A DNA stretch of 64,000 bases. Origin: Nemertoderma westbladi (lineage: Eukaryota; Xenacoelomorpha; Nemertodermatida; Nemertodermatidae). Within the stretch, counting starts at the first letter, position 1. The number at the start of each line of letters is the position of its first letter. The notes below the pieces were generated by a model that had not been told where the DNA came from, made no database searches, and was given only the letters and a program-made list of their open reading frames with translations. A program made the position numbers and the translations under genes. Below, in pieces: positions 11,645 to 22,596 of the stretch. The stretch is from the NCBI GenBank assembly GCA_032718475.1, contig JAUCBJ010004194.1, positions 17,907 through 81,906 on the forward strand, in the 5' to 3' direction.

Positions 11645-12265
11645 TTATAATGAAGGAGACTGAAGGAGAACTGTTCGTTTTTGCTGAGGAAGAGTAACAA
11701 GTTCTTGGATAGGGCGATTAAGGTTTGCAGTATTATTATTGTTCCTTGATTTGGCTTTTTTCGCATATGATGCACGAGTCCACATTCCCTCATTATCTGA
11801 CTCAGAAGTAAATATTACATCAGTCGTTGTAGTACGCCTATTGGATAAATTAGATTCAATCCCATTGAATTTTAATTGTATTTCCTCGTCCTTTGTGTCT
11901 CTTTCAATTCGTAATTCCTTCAAGCTGGTGAAATTCACTTAACTATAATCTTTCAAATTCTGCTCAAAATCAAATGATTTAGTGGCTAGACCATCCAACT
12001 GTTGGATGATATCCCATATCGTTTCATCAACCCGCGATTCAATAATATCCATGTCCTTCCCAGCTCGGGTTAGGCGGAGGCCAATGCATCTCCCGCAGTA
12101 GAAATCAACTCGTCCAAAGTCTGTACCCCATTTGGCAAGGCAGATCATCGAAGTATCACAATGGGCGCCAGAGCAACGGACTTTGATTTCCGTTAAACCA
12201 TCATCCCGAGAAGTTGGTGAGCCAGGGGTAGGTGGAATAGAAGAGCACGCTGACATAGCTGACAA
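11645..12265 (-). pseudogene. LINE ORF1-like fragment with Cys/His finger
   Basis: Two overlapping-frame minus ORFs (12,265-11,939 and 11,938-11,645) read as one broken protein. The first has a possible PHD-like cluster (VRCSGAHCDTSMICLAKW ... FYCGRC). An acidic/helical stretch follows (ESRVDETIWDIIQQLDGL), then a charged linker with KAKSRNNNN. PHD-like fingers followed by coiled segments are known in ORF1 proteins of CR1/L2-group LINEs. The position directly 5' of an L2/CR1 ORF2 tail on the same strand supports this reading. The function (RNA binding or chaperone) is by family only. A stop at 11,939 splits the frame. Confidence 0.5.
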
Positions 12266-12269
12266 TTTC

Positions 12270-12415
12270 CTCGAATATATATTTATATTCGATTTCCTAT
12301 TATATTATATTATATACGATATAGAATATATAATATAATAAAGAATATATATAATATATAATATATAATAGAATATATACGATATTCTATTATTTATATA
12401 TAAATATTATCATCC
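12270..12415. repeat. AT microsatellite with palindromic tatatacgatat units
   Basis: Almost pure A/T with 'tatacgatat', 'agaatatat' and 'aatataataa' variants, and short inverted copies of agaatatatacgatattct. It borders the LINE fragments on both sides. Confidence 0.8.
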
Positions 12416-12424
12416 CATCATCAT

Positions 12425-13430
12425 TATGATGATCTAAGAACATGCGTAGAACCTGGATAACTCTCCATAACACTTCGAATGGATCTGTGTCACCATCAAC
12501 AGTAGACACAAAAATGTTGTTGAACCATTGTATACTAATATGATTGCTGCAATAATTTCATCAGGAACCTATATAATGAAAGTATGCTGAACAAACGTGA
12601 GCGAGAGACTGAATCAAAGGCTTTGAAGAAGTCAACAAAGATAACAGCCAGGGAGCAGTCTCTCAATGGGATCCTTGATGCGATTTAATAGAATTATATT
12701 GTATAGCTTTGCAGCAATCGAGATCAATGAGATTCCTGGAAAAGATCCATAGTGTTAGGTTGCCCTTCTAGGGAACTGATACCAACTTATTTGTTTTCAT
12801 TTCTTGTGGGACTCTCATCATACTGCTAAGATGGGGGAAAAAGAGCTCCAAAAACTCTGATATTTTAAAGACCCCTGGGAGAACACAATCTACTGCACTA
12901 GCACGATTTGTCGTAATGTTCTTTGCAGTAGCCTTCACATCAACAAAGGAGATATCGCCAATTCGACTATCTTGTAGTACAGACTCGGACACTTTCACAG
13001 AAGTCATCCATATGCCGAAGCATACCATCCTTTTCGAACTTATGTTCATATAGTCAGACTTTTCCTGAGAACTTACAAGGTAAAACAAGGTAAACTGTCA
13101 AACCTTTGGAGTTCTTGGAGTTAACAACAAGACAAACAATAGAAGCTCCCTGTTCGAATGACCTGTGGAGAGTTTGGACTCACTCTAGTGATTCTGAGAT
13201 GGTGTCATCTGAGTCAAAGTCAGCAAAGTCTAAATAAGCTAGGTGCTTGGCTGGATTGCCTCAGATTTCCTGTGGCTGCAATAAATTGCTCAAAAATCTC
13301 ATATATTGTTATTGCTCTTTACCTGAATCAAAGGAGACTGAATTAAATCAATAAAGAAAATTGCCAGATATAGGTATTTTTTCTTGACAACTCTTAAATT
13401 ATCCTTATAAGAGCCAGAATGGGCTCCATG
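12425..13430 (-). pseudogene. Scrambled fragments of the RTE-like LINE
   Basis: Nucleotide similarity to the 55.4-58.5 kb element places three pieces here in the wrong order: 12,425-12,985 matches about 56,405-57,000; 12,990-13,235 matches about 56,105-56,345; 13,336-13,430 matches about 56,630-56,745. The first piece lacks about 90 bp near 12,655, and the third piece is that missing segment. The protein reading (minus strand) includes ATAKNITTNRASAVDCVLP and VPQEMKTNKLVSVP, the RT fingers region. No intact ORF remains. Confidence 0.7.
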
Positions 13431-13661
13431 GTTAATTTAACTAACAAAAAATGTAGGATGTTTATTTTGTGAAGGTAATTATTAATGAAAATACAAAATA
13501 TACAAACTAATTTATAGGAAATGAAATGTTAAAAGATATGTATAATAATATTATTTAGAAAGAATGATATAAAAATTTACAATAAACTTTAATAATATTA
13601 TTATAAAAATTAACAGTTAAAGTAATTTAAATTCAATAGCAACCGTAAGGTAGTTTCTCAA
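13431..13661. other. AT-rich intron sequence
   Basis: Low-complexity A/T with runs such as ataatattattt. Nothing else is seen. It is part of host intron 1, just upstream of the tRNA-like foldback element and exon 2. Confidence 0.4.
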
Positions 13662-13794
13662 TCTATAGCAAATCAATCGGAAAGATGCAGGAGCCTCTGT
13701 GGTGTATGGTCAGCATACCTGTACGTTTATCGGGAGACGCAGGTTCGATCCCCACTGGTGGCGAATTCATTTTTTCCGCTCCATTTGCTATAGA
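13662..13794 (+). repeat. Foldback element with tRNA-like core (second copy)
   Basis: The terminal inverted repeat tctatagcaaat (13,662-13,673) / atttgctataga (13,783-13,794) continues inward with cggaaa/ttttccg. The core 13,693-13,764 reads as a degenerate tRNA: acceptor-like GCCTCTG/TGGTGGC, A-box-like tggtgtatgg, B box ggttcgatccc. The last matches the pol III consensus closely. The arms share cattttttcc(g/a)ct with the foldback element at 146-347. The anticodon arm pairs poorly, so it is not called as a working tRNA. Confidence 0.7.
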
Positions 13795-13901
13795 GTTGGA
13801 TCATACTAAGTCCTGTTTAAATTACTTAATAATTTATACAATGTATGGATGTTAAAACATATAAACAATAAAATTAAAAGTTGTATCATCATTCCTTCTA
13901 G

Positions 13902-14186
13902 TACCATGGGCTGGCTCATTTACCTCACCATGTCACGCTAACTACATCGGAGAGGTTTCTCTAATGAAACAGAACGACATTGGCAATTATAGAAAATGCA
14001 TGGAAGGATGTGGCAGAATTACACAATGTACTGCTGCTGTGTGGGCCTGGGACGACGAAAATCGAACTGCAAAATTATGTTTGTTCGAAAATCCAAGTGC
14101 TTCAGACACAAAACTGAGCAACATCATAGATGCACATGGAGATAATGTGGCATTCTTTGACAAGATTGACAATATCGAATTTAAAT
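13902..14186 (+). CDS. Host gene exon 2: PAN/apple-like module
   Basis: The acceptor ccttctag ends at 13,901 and the donor AAAT/GTAAGT starts at 14,187. The exon is 285 nt, phase 1 to phase 1, so it is a symmetric module. The translation is rich in PAN features: SPCHANYIGE, the DIGNYRKCMEGC helix, QCTAAVWAW, KLCLFEN, and an ending NVAFFDKID like the final beta strands of PAN domains. Six cysteines are seen before the junction. The last codon's T joins GC from exon 3 to form a cysteine. The domain is extracellular, about 90 residues, the usual PAN length. Family assignment rests on the cysteine/helix pattern. Confidence 0.85.
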
Positions 14187-14305
14187 GTAAGTTGGTTTTA
14201 CAAATTATTCATAATCTTTCAAATTTTCTCAAAATTCGACTGAATAATTTTCTCATTATTCGATTGAATAATTGAAGATTAACAGCCTATTATTATATTA
14301 TTCAG

Positions 14306-14437
14306 GCCCAGTAGAGGATCCCTGCCTTGTTTGCCCAATCGGTATAGAATACGACGATTGTGAGATAACAAGAGGAATGGTTACCGAATGCAGATGTGCT
14401 GATGGATACGCTCTTGATGAATGTGGTACCTGTACTG
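14306..14437 (+). CDS. Host gene exon 3: short Cys-rich module
   Basis: The acceptor tattattcag ends at 14,305 and the donor ACTG/GTTAGA starts at 14,438. The exon is 132 nt, again phase 1-1. It encodes about 44 residues with nine cysteines counting the junction Cys: CPVEDPCLVCP, DDCEITRG, ECRCADGYALDECGTC. The CRCADGY string resembles the C-terminal half of an EGF-like fold, but spacing is not standard, so only 'Cys-rich, EGF-like' is claimed. It lies between the PAN module and the calcium-binding EGF modules. Confidence 0.75.
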
Positions 14438-14839
14438 GTTAGATAATTGAATGACGTACTTCTCCAATTTTATTTATTTATTTTCTAAAAACATATTCGC
14501 ATTGCCTATGGAGATTAATGATTAAAGCCTGAAAAAAATCACGATTTTAGCGCCCCAGCCCAGAACGCAAAGGCATAGCTAGAAGTCATAATAAATTAAT
14601 ATAGTGTAGTGATGCAAGTTGTCAGCGGACAGCGACAAGCAGGTGTTTCATCTCTAATAGCTAGAAGTAGAAGTTTGTTCCTCCTACTGGGAAATTTTCA
14701 GTAGGGAAGTGTGACAGTTGTAAAACTGCCTGCGGATGGGGTAGTGCTGAGTAATGCATTCACTCTGATGTTTAGTATAAATATGTTTAACTGTGGAATT
14801 ACTTTTAACTGTGGAACTGCGGAATGGCATTAGTTATAT

Positions 14840-15412
14840 TTAACCCTATTAAACCCGGGGGGGTCAATATGACCACCACGTGGTTTTTTTTCGGAAGTTG
14901 GTGAAAATTTGGTGCCAGCACCAAATTTTGAAAACCATCAAATAAATCAATTGATTGTGTCACCTTGTTTCTTGCATTATACGAGTTTATGGGGGTCCTG
15001 AATCTGATGGCATCAAGAAAAACCGCACCGGACATCTCAAACTTGTACTTTTCGGTAATGGGTACGAAATTTGGTGCTAGCACCAAAATTGGCCATATTA
15101 CGCCGAAAAATACGATTAGCAATGATCTGGCAAATTAGAAATGTATTCCATTAAAATAAGCGCCCCAGAAAACTTAAAAATGTGAATTTATAGCATCGTA
15201 TAAGTGAATTTAAAAATTTTGTGTTTAAACTGAAAAGTGCTGGTTACTTATTTTTTTTTCATTTTTTGCCTACATAACAGGAAATAAAACAGCTATTTAT
15301 ACTAATCAGATTATTTTTAAATATTTTTCAATGGATTTTACGCAACAGAAAACCTGTATTGAAAACAAATTATCCGAAAATTGTAACTTTCAAATTTTAT
15401 GAAAATTGTTCA
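14840..15412 (+). repeat. Dispersed modular repeat, short copy
   Basis: It starts with ttaaccctattaaacccggg and has one to two modules with the palindrome tttggtgc(c/t)agcaccaaa (near 14,920 and 15,070). It ends with a unique tail (agcgccccagaaaac ... aaaactgaaaagtgctgg ... aaattgtaactttcaaatttt). The same order in the same orientation is at 49,961-51,310, where more modules are present. It has no ORF with domain support. The TTAA-CCC start would suit a piggyBac-type end, but this is inference. Confidence 0.75.
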
Positions 15413-15690
15413 CTATATATATTGTTATTGTTATATTATTATTGTTATATAATAATCTCTTATTATTATTATTATTAAACTCTTTATAATATTATTTTAT
15501 TTATTGAGTTACATTAAAGCAAAACTAAATTACAAGAAACCGGTTAACTACATAATATTGTACAAAGTTCGTATATAGAGGAGCTAAAATTCGCAAAACA
15601 TCAAATTCTCTCTCAGAGTAAGAAATACTCTAATACGAACAGACGGTCAATCATCCATCTAATGTTATATAAGTAATCTCAAGTCTCCAA
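15413..15690. repeat. ATT/TA microsatellite and AT-rich intron
   Basis: Runs of attgttattgtta and attattatt at 15,417-15,500 resemble the microsatellite at 20,108-20,185. The two bracket the GPCR exon and the retrotransposon. No gene is seen. Confidence 0.6.
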
Positions 15691-15692
15691 GG

Positions 15693-15881
15693 TTACAGTT
15701 TTGTACTATCGAGTGTGCTATGCCTCGTCATTTCCGAATTGTAATTGACAGTTCTTTGATTGATAAAAGCCAAGCGCTGTTGGTTACCCCGGCAACAACC
15801 GCGACGAAAGTCCCGACGAAATTGTTGTGACATAATATTATATAATATTGGGTTCACTGCTGAGTTGAGATAAATTAACAC
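15693..15881 (-). CDS. Class A GPCR last exon: TM7, NPxxY and helix 8
   Basis: The minus strand reads VLIYLNSAVNPILYNIMSQQ and then FRRDFRRGCC, ending in a Thr/Ser-containing tail and TAA. NSAVNPILY is the TM7 NPxxY motif, and the FRRDF segment is the amphipathic helix 8 with a downstream Cys pair suitable for palmitoylation. This is the pattern of neuropeptide-type rhodopsin-family receptors. The codon before GTG at 15,881 is TAG in ttctcatAG, which reads as a splice acceptor, so I call a terminal exon and not an ATG-initiated ORF. TM1-6 are not found upstream within the window. Either introns are very long, or this is a stranded fragment. A retrotransposon ORF ends only 18 bp upstream of the exon. 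It lies antisense in host intron 3. Confidence 0.75.
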   Translation of the reverse strand: MLIYLNSAVNPILYNIMSQQFRRDFRRGCCRGNQQRLAFINQRTVNYNSEMTRHSTLDSTKL

Positions 15882-15899
15882 CTATGAGAATTCCTGGAT

Positions 15900-18800
15900 T
15901 CAGAGTAGGAATACCTCATCAAGGCCCGCCTGGTGGGGGGTGGTACCTAGGACAGATGTCGCATTCCCTCTGACCACTGCAATTGAGAGCCGCTGGAAAA
16001 GGAATTCTGTGGACCTAGGTTCACCTGTTTCCTTGGCGATTCTCCGCCCTATCTCCCGCAGTACTGCGGTGCCTTCTGCACCGATTGGGCCTAAGGTCTC
16101 TAAGGCAATAGTGCGGAATAAGTGGTGGTGCTGGAGCGCAGCATACTTATTTCCTTTACTGGTCTCTGCCATTAAAGCGGCTGCACCTGCAGATTTACTT
16201 GTCTCGGGTAGATAGGAAGGAGCGAGGGTGTCCCTGCAAGTAAAGTCCCAAACGAGTGGGCGGCCTGAGGACCAAGGGGCAAAGGTCAAACCGTCTGGTT
16301 TCTTGCCATCTTGTGAAAGTCCTCGAGGCTCCAAGGTGGAGGCAATGCCGGCTGATGAGAGTGCACGGTGAATGATGTCATTGGCCTCTGCATGACGGGT
16401 GTATTTCCCATAATTGTGTAAGCAGCTGAGGCCATGACTTCCACTTGTGTCGACTTCCAACCCGCAACCCCTGCAGGAATGCTCCTCGCAGATAGGTGTA
16501 CCCAAGCGGAGAGCTGCTCCCACCCGCAGCTGCTCATCACTGAGGCGAAGGCCTAGGGATGATACCGGCAGTGCCCTTAGCCAGTCCCCGGCGTGGTCTG
16601 CGGCGGCAGCTAGGAGACGAGCCTTCTCTTTTGCTGATGAGGCTTTGATGATCAGTTCATCCTGTCGTGATGAGCACAGCGGGGCATCCCATCCTTTCTG
16701 AATGGCTTGATTGATTGGTTCAGGAAAATCGGTAGGTAGTAGTTGCTTTGCAGCTATTAGGAGTGGGTTGGGGATGCTGGAAATGGAACTGGGTAGTAGG
16801 GTGTTAAGCAGTGGGATGCACCCATGGCTGGAAGCCAGGAAAGCTGGTAAAGCTATGTCGGATGTGCTTCTAACCCCCAGTCCGCCCAAAGATATTGGAA
16901 GGGAAGCCTGGGCCCAAGCATCACCCCCAATCCTAGTGTTGAGCACAATTTGGCAGCACTGCCGAATCTTATCATCTAGAGACTTCAATCGAGGCGATCC
17001 AAAGGCGGGTGAACACCACAGCACATACATCAACTTCGGAATGGCAAAGCAATGTCTGAGTAGGTATAGGGCGTCATGCGCCGATAGAAGGTGGAGGCGG
17101 TCGGCGAACCTAGAGAGGTCTGATTCCTTCTCTTCAAGGATCTTCTCCATGGCTGAATCTCCTAGGGGTGATCCAAGCAACAGCGCATCAGAAAAATCGA
17201 TTGGTTTAATGCTTGGTGTGATGGCATCAAACAGAGCTGTTGTCTCTTCTTTCAGTTCTAAGGGAAAGTGCTTGCCAAAGATTAACTCACACTTGGATGC
17301 CTTGACCATAAGCCCTAACTTTGCTGCCTCGGCTATGACCCTCTTCAGGTCAGAAGCAACAACAGATGGTGTTCCACCCAAGGAACCGTCATCCAGGAAC
17401 CACACGTTGAGAGGAGATTCCATGCTATCGACAAGTTCAATTGTGTCGTTGCTGAAGAATAGAGAGGCTAGTGGGTCTCCCTGTTGCATACCATCGTCAG
17501 AGGCAATTGTTGTCCCATTGTAGAATAGGAGAGAGGGTTGCGAATATGACTGATATGCCAGGTTGTATAGTGGTGGGAGGTTCTTTAGCACTGCCCTCAA
17601 GGCTGGTCCGCGGTGAATACTGTTGAAGGCATTTGAGAAATCAATTTTGATCATGACTGTCTCTCTCTCTATTGACTCACTGAGGAAACGCCTGGCTGCA
17701 TGTACTGCTGCTTCTGCACCCTGGGGGGTCCCGAACCCTAGCTGATGGGGTCCTAGCTTTAAACCGGAATGCTTTGCCGCTGAATGGCAGCCTGTTTTGG
17801 CGGTAAGTCGACGCAGAGTGCACCCCACGGCTATGGGGCGAACTCCACCTGCTGGTTTAGTGAAAGCACAAAGCCTGGCGCCATAGAGGTAAGGGAGAAC
17901 TTCCTGGGGCACTCCTCCCTTTAGCATGATATTAGCTACCGATGTCATAGCCTTGAGGGAAGCCAGGGCAGCATCCCCCGCTGATGATGAGATCATGTCC
18001 TTGAGGAACTGAGGATGGCAGTTGTCGGGACCTGGTGCCGAGCCATTGGGGAATAGCTTGATTGATTTTAGAACCTCTGGGTAAGATAGCTCGAGGGTCG
18101 GGACATCTGCTTCCTCTAATGACGGTACTCCGTGGAAGTCATCTGATGGGCGTGTAGGATGAAGGAGTCGGAGGGCTTCAAGGGTCTCTGAGGTGGCTGG
18201 GGCTATAGTGGCTGATGAGGATGCTAGTCGTGCAGCTGCTTTCACATTTCCTTCTTCTATCTTAGAGGCTATCAATTTCCCTAGCATGTCATCCGAGGAT
18301 TGTTGAGTCTTGGGCTTCAGATGGGATGGAAGGCTAGTCGTAGGCAGTACTAGTAATTCTTTGGTGTTCTTGACCATCTCTTCAAATTCCAACAGTTGGT
18401 CCTTTACCTTGGCTGTGAGTGATTTGCAGGCTGGACCGATAGCCCTCCGGCCACGTCTGGACCTTGATCCCTGGGAGGGTACTCTGAGAGAGAATGGAAA
18501 GGCCAGCAGGTTTAACCAGTTTGACTGACTGTTGTTGAGGTCGATGGCATCACAGAGACTACTGTAAAGTGTGGCTGCTTTTAGTCTTGCACCCCTGGGG
18601 ATACGAGTCAGGGTTCTGATCCTAGTGAGGGTTTCGAATGCACTGCTAAGTGAATCTGATATGGCGCTCTGGCTGGCTACCACAGGAGCAGGGGATGGAG
18701 TGTCATTGGTAAACGGTTGGGACAGTAGTCCGGGTGACCCTTGAGACATGGCTGGCTGATTAGAGTGTAAGTCGGGTGGAATTGCAGCTTCAGCAGGAGC

Positions 18801-19889
18801 GGAGGAACCGGTGGCTGGAAATGTAATGATGGAACCTGACCCAGGACAAGAGGTGCCTTCAGTGGATCTGTGTTTGCGCAGCCCTCCCTTGGGGTTGACA
18901 CAGCATAATTTAGAGCAGGTGGTGCATGGGAACTTGAGGGACAGTCCTCCACTGGTAATGGTGGGAGGTTGTCCCGGCTCTAGCGGTGCAATTGATGGAG
19001 TATGGGTAAATAGGGGTGGATGAGAGTTCGGGACCAGAGTGGGGTCTCCAATTTGATTGTTATCCTGGGAGGATTCGGCTGATTGGATTGGAGGTTGTTT
19101 CGGCTCTAGCGGTGAGATTGATTGTGTATGGTTAAGCACGGGTGGGTGAGAATTCGGAAACGGGGTGGGATCTCCAATTGGAGGTGGTGTAGGTGTCGGT
19201 GCCTTCTGTTGATTGGCTGACCAAACTAGAGGGGCATTTCTGGAAATATCAGAATACAGATCACTACGATGCTTGGAAATGGTAATATCATTGATATCCT
19301 CAAAATCCGATCGTGAGTAACCTTCAATACACCACTTTGCAAACCTACAGATATATACCCCACATTGATAGGTGTTGTATTGCACCTTTTGAATGGAGGG
19401 ATAAACGGTAATTGGGGGGAGGTCCACATTGTAATGAATGGCAACGAGATGCACCCATTCTTTGATAGAATCAACAACTGTTTGGTTAGAGCCCCCCAGT
19501 GAGTCGAAAAACCAAATTGCTGACTTTAAAGGGGAGTAAACAGCAAGGGTCCAGTGGCAATTGTTTACATTTATAGGGAAAAATATGAAATCGTTATCAA
19601 AAACTGGCACTGAAGCGCCCTTGCTCAGACTCTGTATGTTCTTAAAGCCGCCTTCTTGAAAGATGTCAACGAAATGAGAGTTAAAAACTCTTGCATGGCC
19701 GTTGTAGCCTAAACACAAGCTGGATATAACTGCTTCAACAATGTTATCTGTCAACCAGTTTTGCCCATTTAACGATTCTATATCGTGCCTCGAGAGAGGC
19801 AGACCTCCAAATTCGTACATGTCTTCAGATTCGGGAGTTGGGTCTGCTAGAAGCTCACTATCAGTGAGACTAATGAAGGGTATTTCCAT
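15900..19889 (-). mobile_element. Non-LTR retrotransposon polyprotein: Ulp1 protease, zinc finger, RT, restriction-like endonuclease
   Basis: A single 1,329-codon ORF with no breaks. Residues about 30-190 form a Ulp1/C48 cysteine protease with the visible catalytic set H112 (CHWTLAVY), D129 (WFFDSLGG), Q170 and C176 (QYNTYQCGVYIC). A Pro-rich linker carries two copies of a unit with PNSHPP and PLEP (238-310). A CCHC-like zinc finger lies at 321-348 (CTTCSKLCC ... H ... C). RT spans about 610-900, with D750 (IDFSNAFNS), GMQQGDPL and FLDD at 831-834. The C-terminus has CRGCG ... GSHGLSC ... RHAEAN and then KKPDGLTF ... WDFTCRD. This is a zinc knuckle plus a PD-x-D type nuclease of early-branching LINEs (CRE/NeSL/R2 group). 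A Ulp1 domain is known from the NeSL lineage. The element makes and integrates cDNA by target-primed reverse transcription. The intact frame suggests recent activity. Confidence 0.92.
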
Positions 19890-20060
19890 GATTGATCGTT
19901 TGAAGGAAGGAGGCCTTTAGTTTGTTTAGCTAGTCGCATTCATTTGGACGTGCAGACGCACCATCACCGCCTACCATCGACAATAAATGGACATGGTTCT
20001 GTTTTTATATACAATCTAACTCAAACAACAGTTTAGCTAGTTTTTTATTTTAATGATAAA
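19890..20060 (-). other. Probable 5' leader of the Ulp1-RT element
   Basis: Upstream of the ORF start the sequence is less AT-rich (cgtgcagacgcaccatcaccgc) than the flanking intron, then falls into A-rich and TA microsatellite at 20,080-20,190. The element's true 5' end probably lies in this interval, but no target-site duplication could be fixed. Confidence 0.35.
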
Positions 20061-22596
20061 TTTAGATTTCATTAAACTCCGAAAAAAAAAAAAAATCACA
20101 ATTCCAATTGTTATATTGTTATATATATATTGTTATTGTTATTGTTATGTTATTATTGTTATATTGTTATATATATATTGTTAACTAGTATTAACTAATA
20201 TTAAATAGCGAAAAATATAATTTTTCTGACCTGTCTTGTAGAATAGCGAATTAATAAATAATTTATTAAGTGATTAATAAAGATGAAAATTTGCACCATG
20301 TCATGACCACGAAGTAATGATAAAACAAATCGGCTGTTCACTCCCAAGGACATCTACTGTAGATGAAGACGTGTAAGAAACTCTACTATTAGAGTTCTAC
20401 TACGAAACTCTTACTGAAAATAATGGCCAACTCACTACCAAAATGCTGAAGTGGCTGTTTTACTGAGAGTGCACGCAGAGTGCACAGAATTATTATTAGT
20501 GTATAGACCTAACAATCAAGGCGTAGCAATACACTTACCCCATGTCCTGGAATATAGTGTCGTTATTCTGGTACCTCCCCCCCCCCCCAAATTTTTCTAC
20601 AAATCATAATGAGATTGCATGAAATTTGAAACAGAGATAATTACACATTCCTCCTCCTTGCTGGGTGAGCCAGTGATGATAGTTTTTTTATCATTTATTT
20701 TTCATTAATTAGTATTTAATTGTTTTTTTTAGTAGGTAAATGCAGTTCTAGAATTAGTTTAAAGAGCTATAGTTTGTTATTGTTCTATTAGTCGAAGAAG
20801 TATCTCGTACATAGTTGTTCCGCTATATTCCCCATACATAGATTCCAACTAATTGTATTCCTCCCCTACGCTACGCTAAAAGGTGGCGTTAGTGTATATT
20901 CGTAACTCTATAGATCTAAATTCATAGTCTTTTGTAACATAAAATTATATCCCATTCCCTTTTTTAACAACTCGCTATATATACAATCATTACCTAACTA
21001 TGTATAAACACTAACCACTAGCCCCACCCACCACCCTATAACGTATTTAAAGGCTTTGCGGATTTCATCGCTTAATATTTTGGTGGTTCACCCAGCCATT
21101 GCATGGCTGGGTGAACAAATGATTTAAATTTCAAAGATAAACTTTAAAGTATGTCTGAAAATGTCCCCATAGACTTTGCTTATAATGTACGAATTACAAT
21201 TTAATATAAAAATACTCTTATTCCATGCTTTAGGCCAAAGATCACAAAGATCATGATCAAAGATCATAAAAATGACCCTTTTGGATAAATTGACTAAAAT
21301 TGTGTTTATCGTCCACTAGTGAACCCGTATCGACCAAAAAGTTTCGAATTTTAAATCAATATCGCTCATTTTGCTTTTTCGGTATATTTTCGCCTACTTC
21401 CCAAAGGTGGTGATTCGCCTCCGATATTCGACTAGGTGGTCGGGACCCCAATTTTACGGAAATCCATTTATCTCGGCTTCCGCTGGGTCTTTTCGAAAAT
21501 TTAAAAAATTGGCGAGCTCCTCTCGTTGTTTCCCATCGATTGGCACCGTTAATTTTGAGATTCGATTAATTAATTCGCTCTTAATTAGCGCTAATTGCTA
21601 ATTACTGCATTTTTTAACGACTCGTTAATTTTCCTCTATATCTCGAGAACTTCTTAATTTACGATTCCGGGACCGCTTCCGTTGGATAGAGCTCGAGCTT
21701 GCCGACCATATCTCTTGTACATGTTTTAACTTAAAACCGTTCCTTCCCGTAGTAATAGGCGAAAATAATATCGTCCAATCGGAAAGCTTCGTTGGCCCCG
21801 TAGACCCCCTAGAATTAATTTTTTTCAAATTTTTATCGGGTCCGTCTAGCATAATTCGGGGGTGAGGAACATTTTCTACTTTCAAACTTTTCCCAAATTC
21901 CCACTCCTTCCGGTCGTATTTCGCCAAAGATCGTAAAGATCGTGTTCGATCAGCTACCGATCGGCCCCTATAGGTCGAGTCGTTCCAAAAAAAGAATGAG
22001 CTGGACTAACATCTATACCCTCTACGCGATCCCGTTGGCCGCTAGTCTCCATCTATTGCCAGTTTGGCTGTAGCGTTTGGCGGGAAATTCAAATTTCTAA
22101 AACGTTCCATTGGGCCCAACTCGAAAACCGTCGGTCGGATTCGCTCGAAATCAAAATTTAGAAAGTTAATAGGGGGTCTATCCTCCTACTGGGATGGTCG
22201 GCTTCCCCCCTAAGCGCCCCCTTATACCCTAACTCGCCCAAGTATACCCCCTTTCTATCACATTCCCGGATTTTAGTATTGGGTGAGGAATTGGTAGTGG
22301 TTAGTAAGGGCTAAAGCCCTTTTTCGCCTTGCGGCGATTAAAAAACATCCTCTATCATCCAGAATTTTTATTTTCGCTTTCATTCTTTAGCTACAAGCGT
22401 TTGAAAAAGGTGTCTCCGTCGATAATACACCAGTTACACCGCAGTTATTCTTCAAACATTTAGTGATTTGTTGGTACTAGTGGAAAGCTGACAGTGCAAG
22501 GATTCCAAATATGTAAAAATATTTGAATTTGGTTGGGAAATAGCTGAGATAGGGGCATTCGAATTTTGCATGTATTTGCTTCGGCTGCAGGCCATT
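20061..22596. other. Non-coding intron sequence with microsatellite and hairpins
   Basis: A TA/ATT microsatellite lies at 20,108-20,185 and a 12-C run at 20,577-20,588. A perfect hairpin at 21,086-21,116 has 14-bp arms (gttcacccagccat/atggctgggtgaac, loop tgc). From about 21,240 to 22,340 the sequence is less AT-rich, with repeated 'aaagatc' strings near 21,236-21,270 and 21,925-21,945. ORFs in this part show no domain. It may be a decayed, unclassified element. Confidence 0.4.

Noticed and set aside
13693-13764. Functional tRNA gene
   Set aside because: The B box is good, but the anticodon stem does not pair properly and the sequence lies inside a foldback element.
16711-17523. 270-codon ORF on the + strand
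   Set aside because: Shadow of the retrotransposon RT frame on the other strand.
21371-21927. ORFs of 76 and 100 codons near 21.4-21.9 kb
   Set aside because: No motif, no homology that I can recognise, and both strands are open in a less AT-rich patch.
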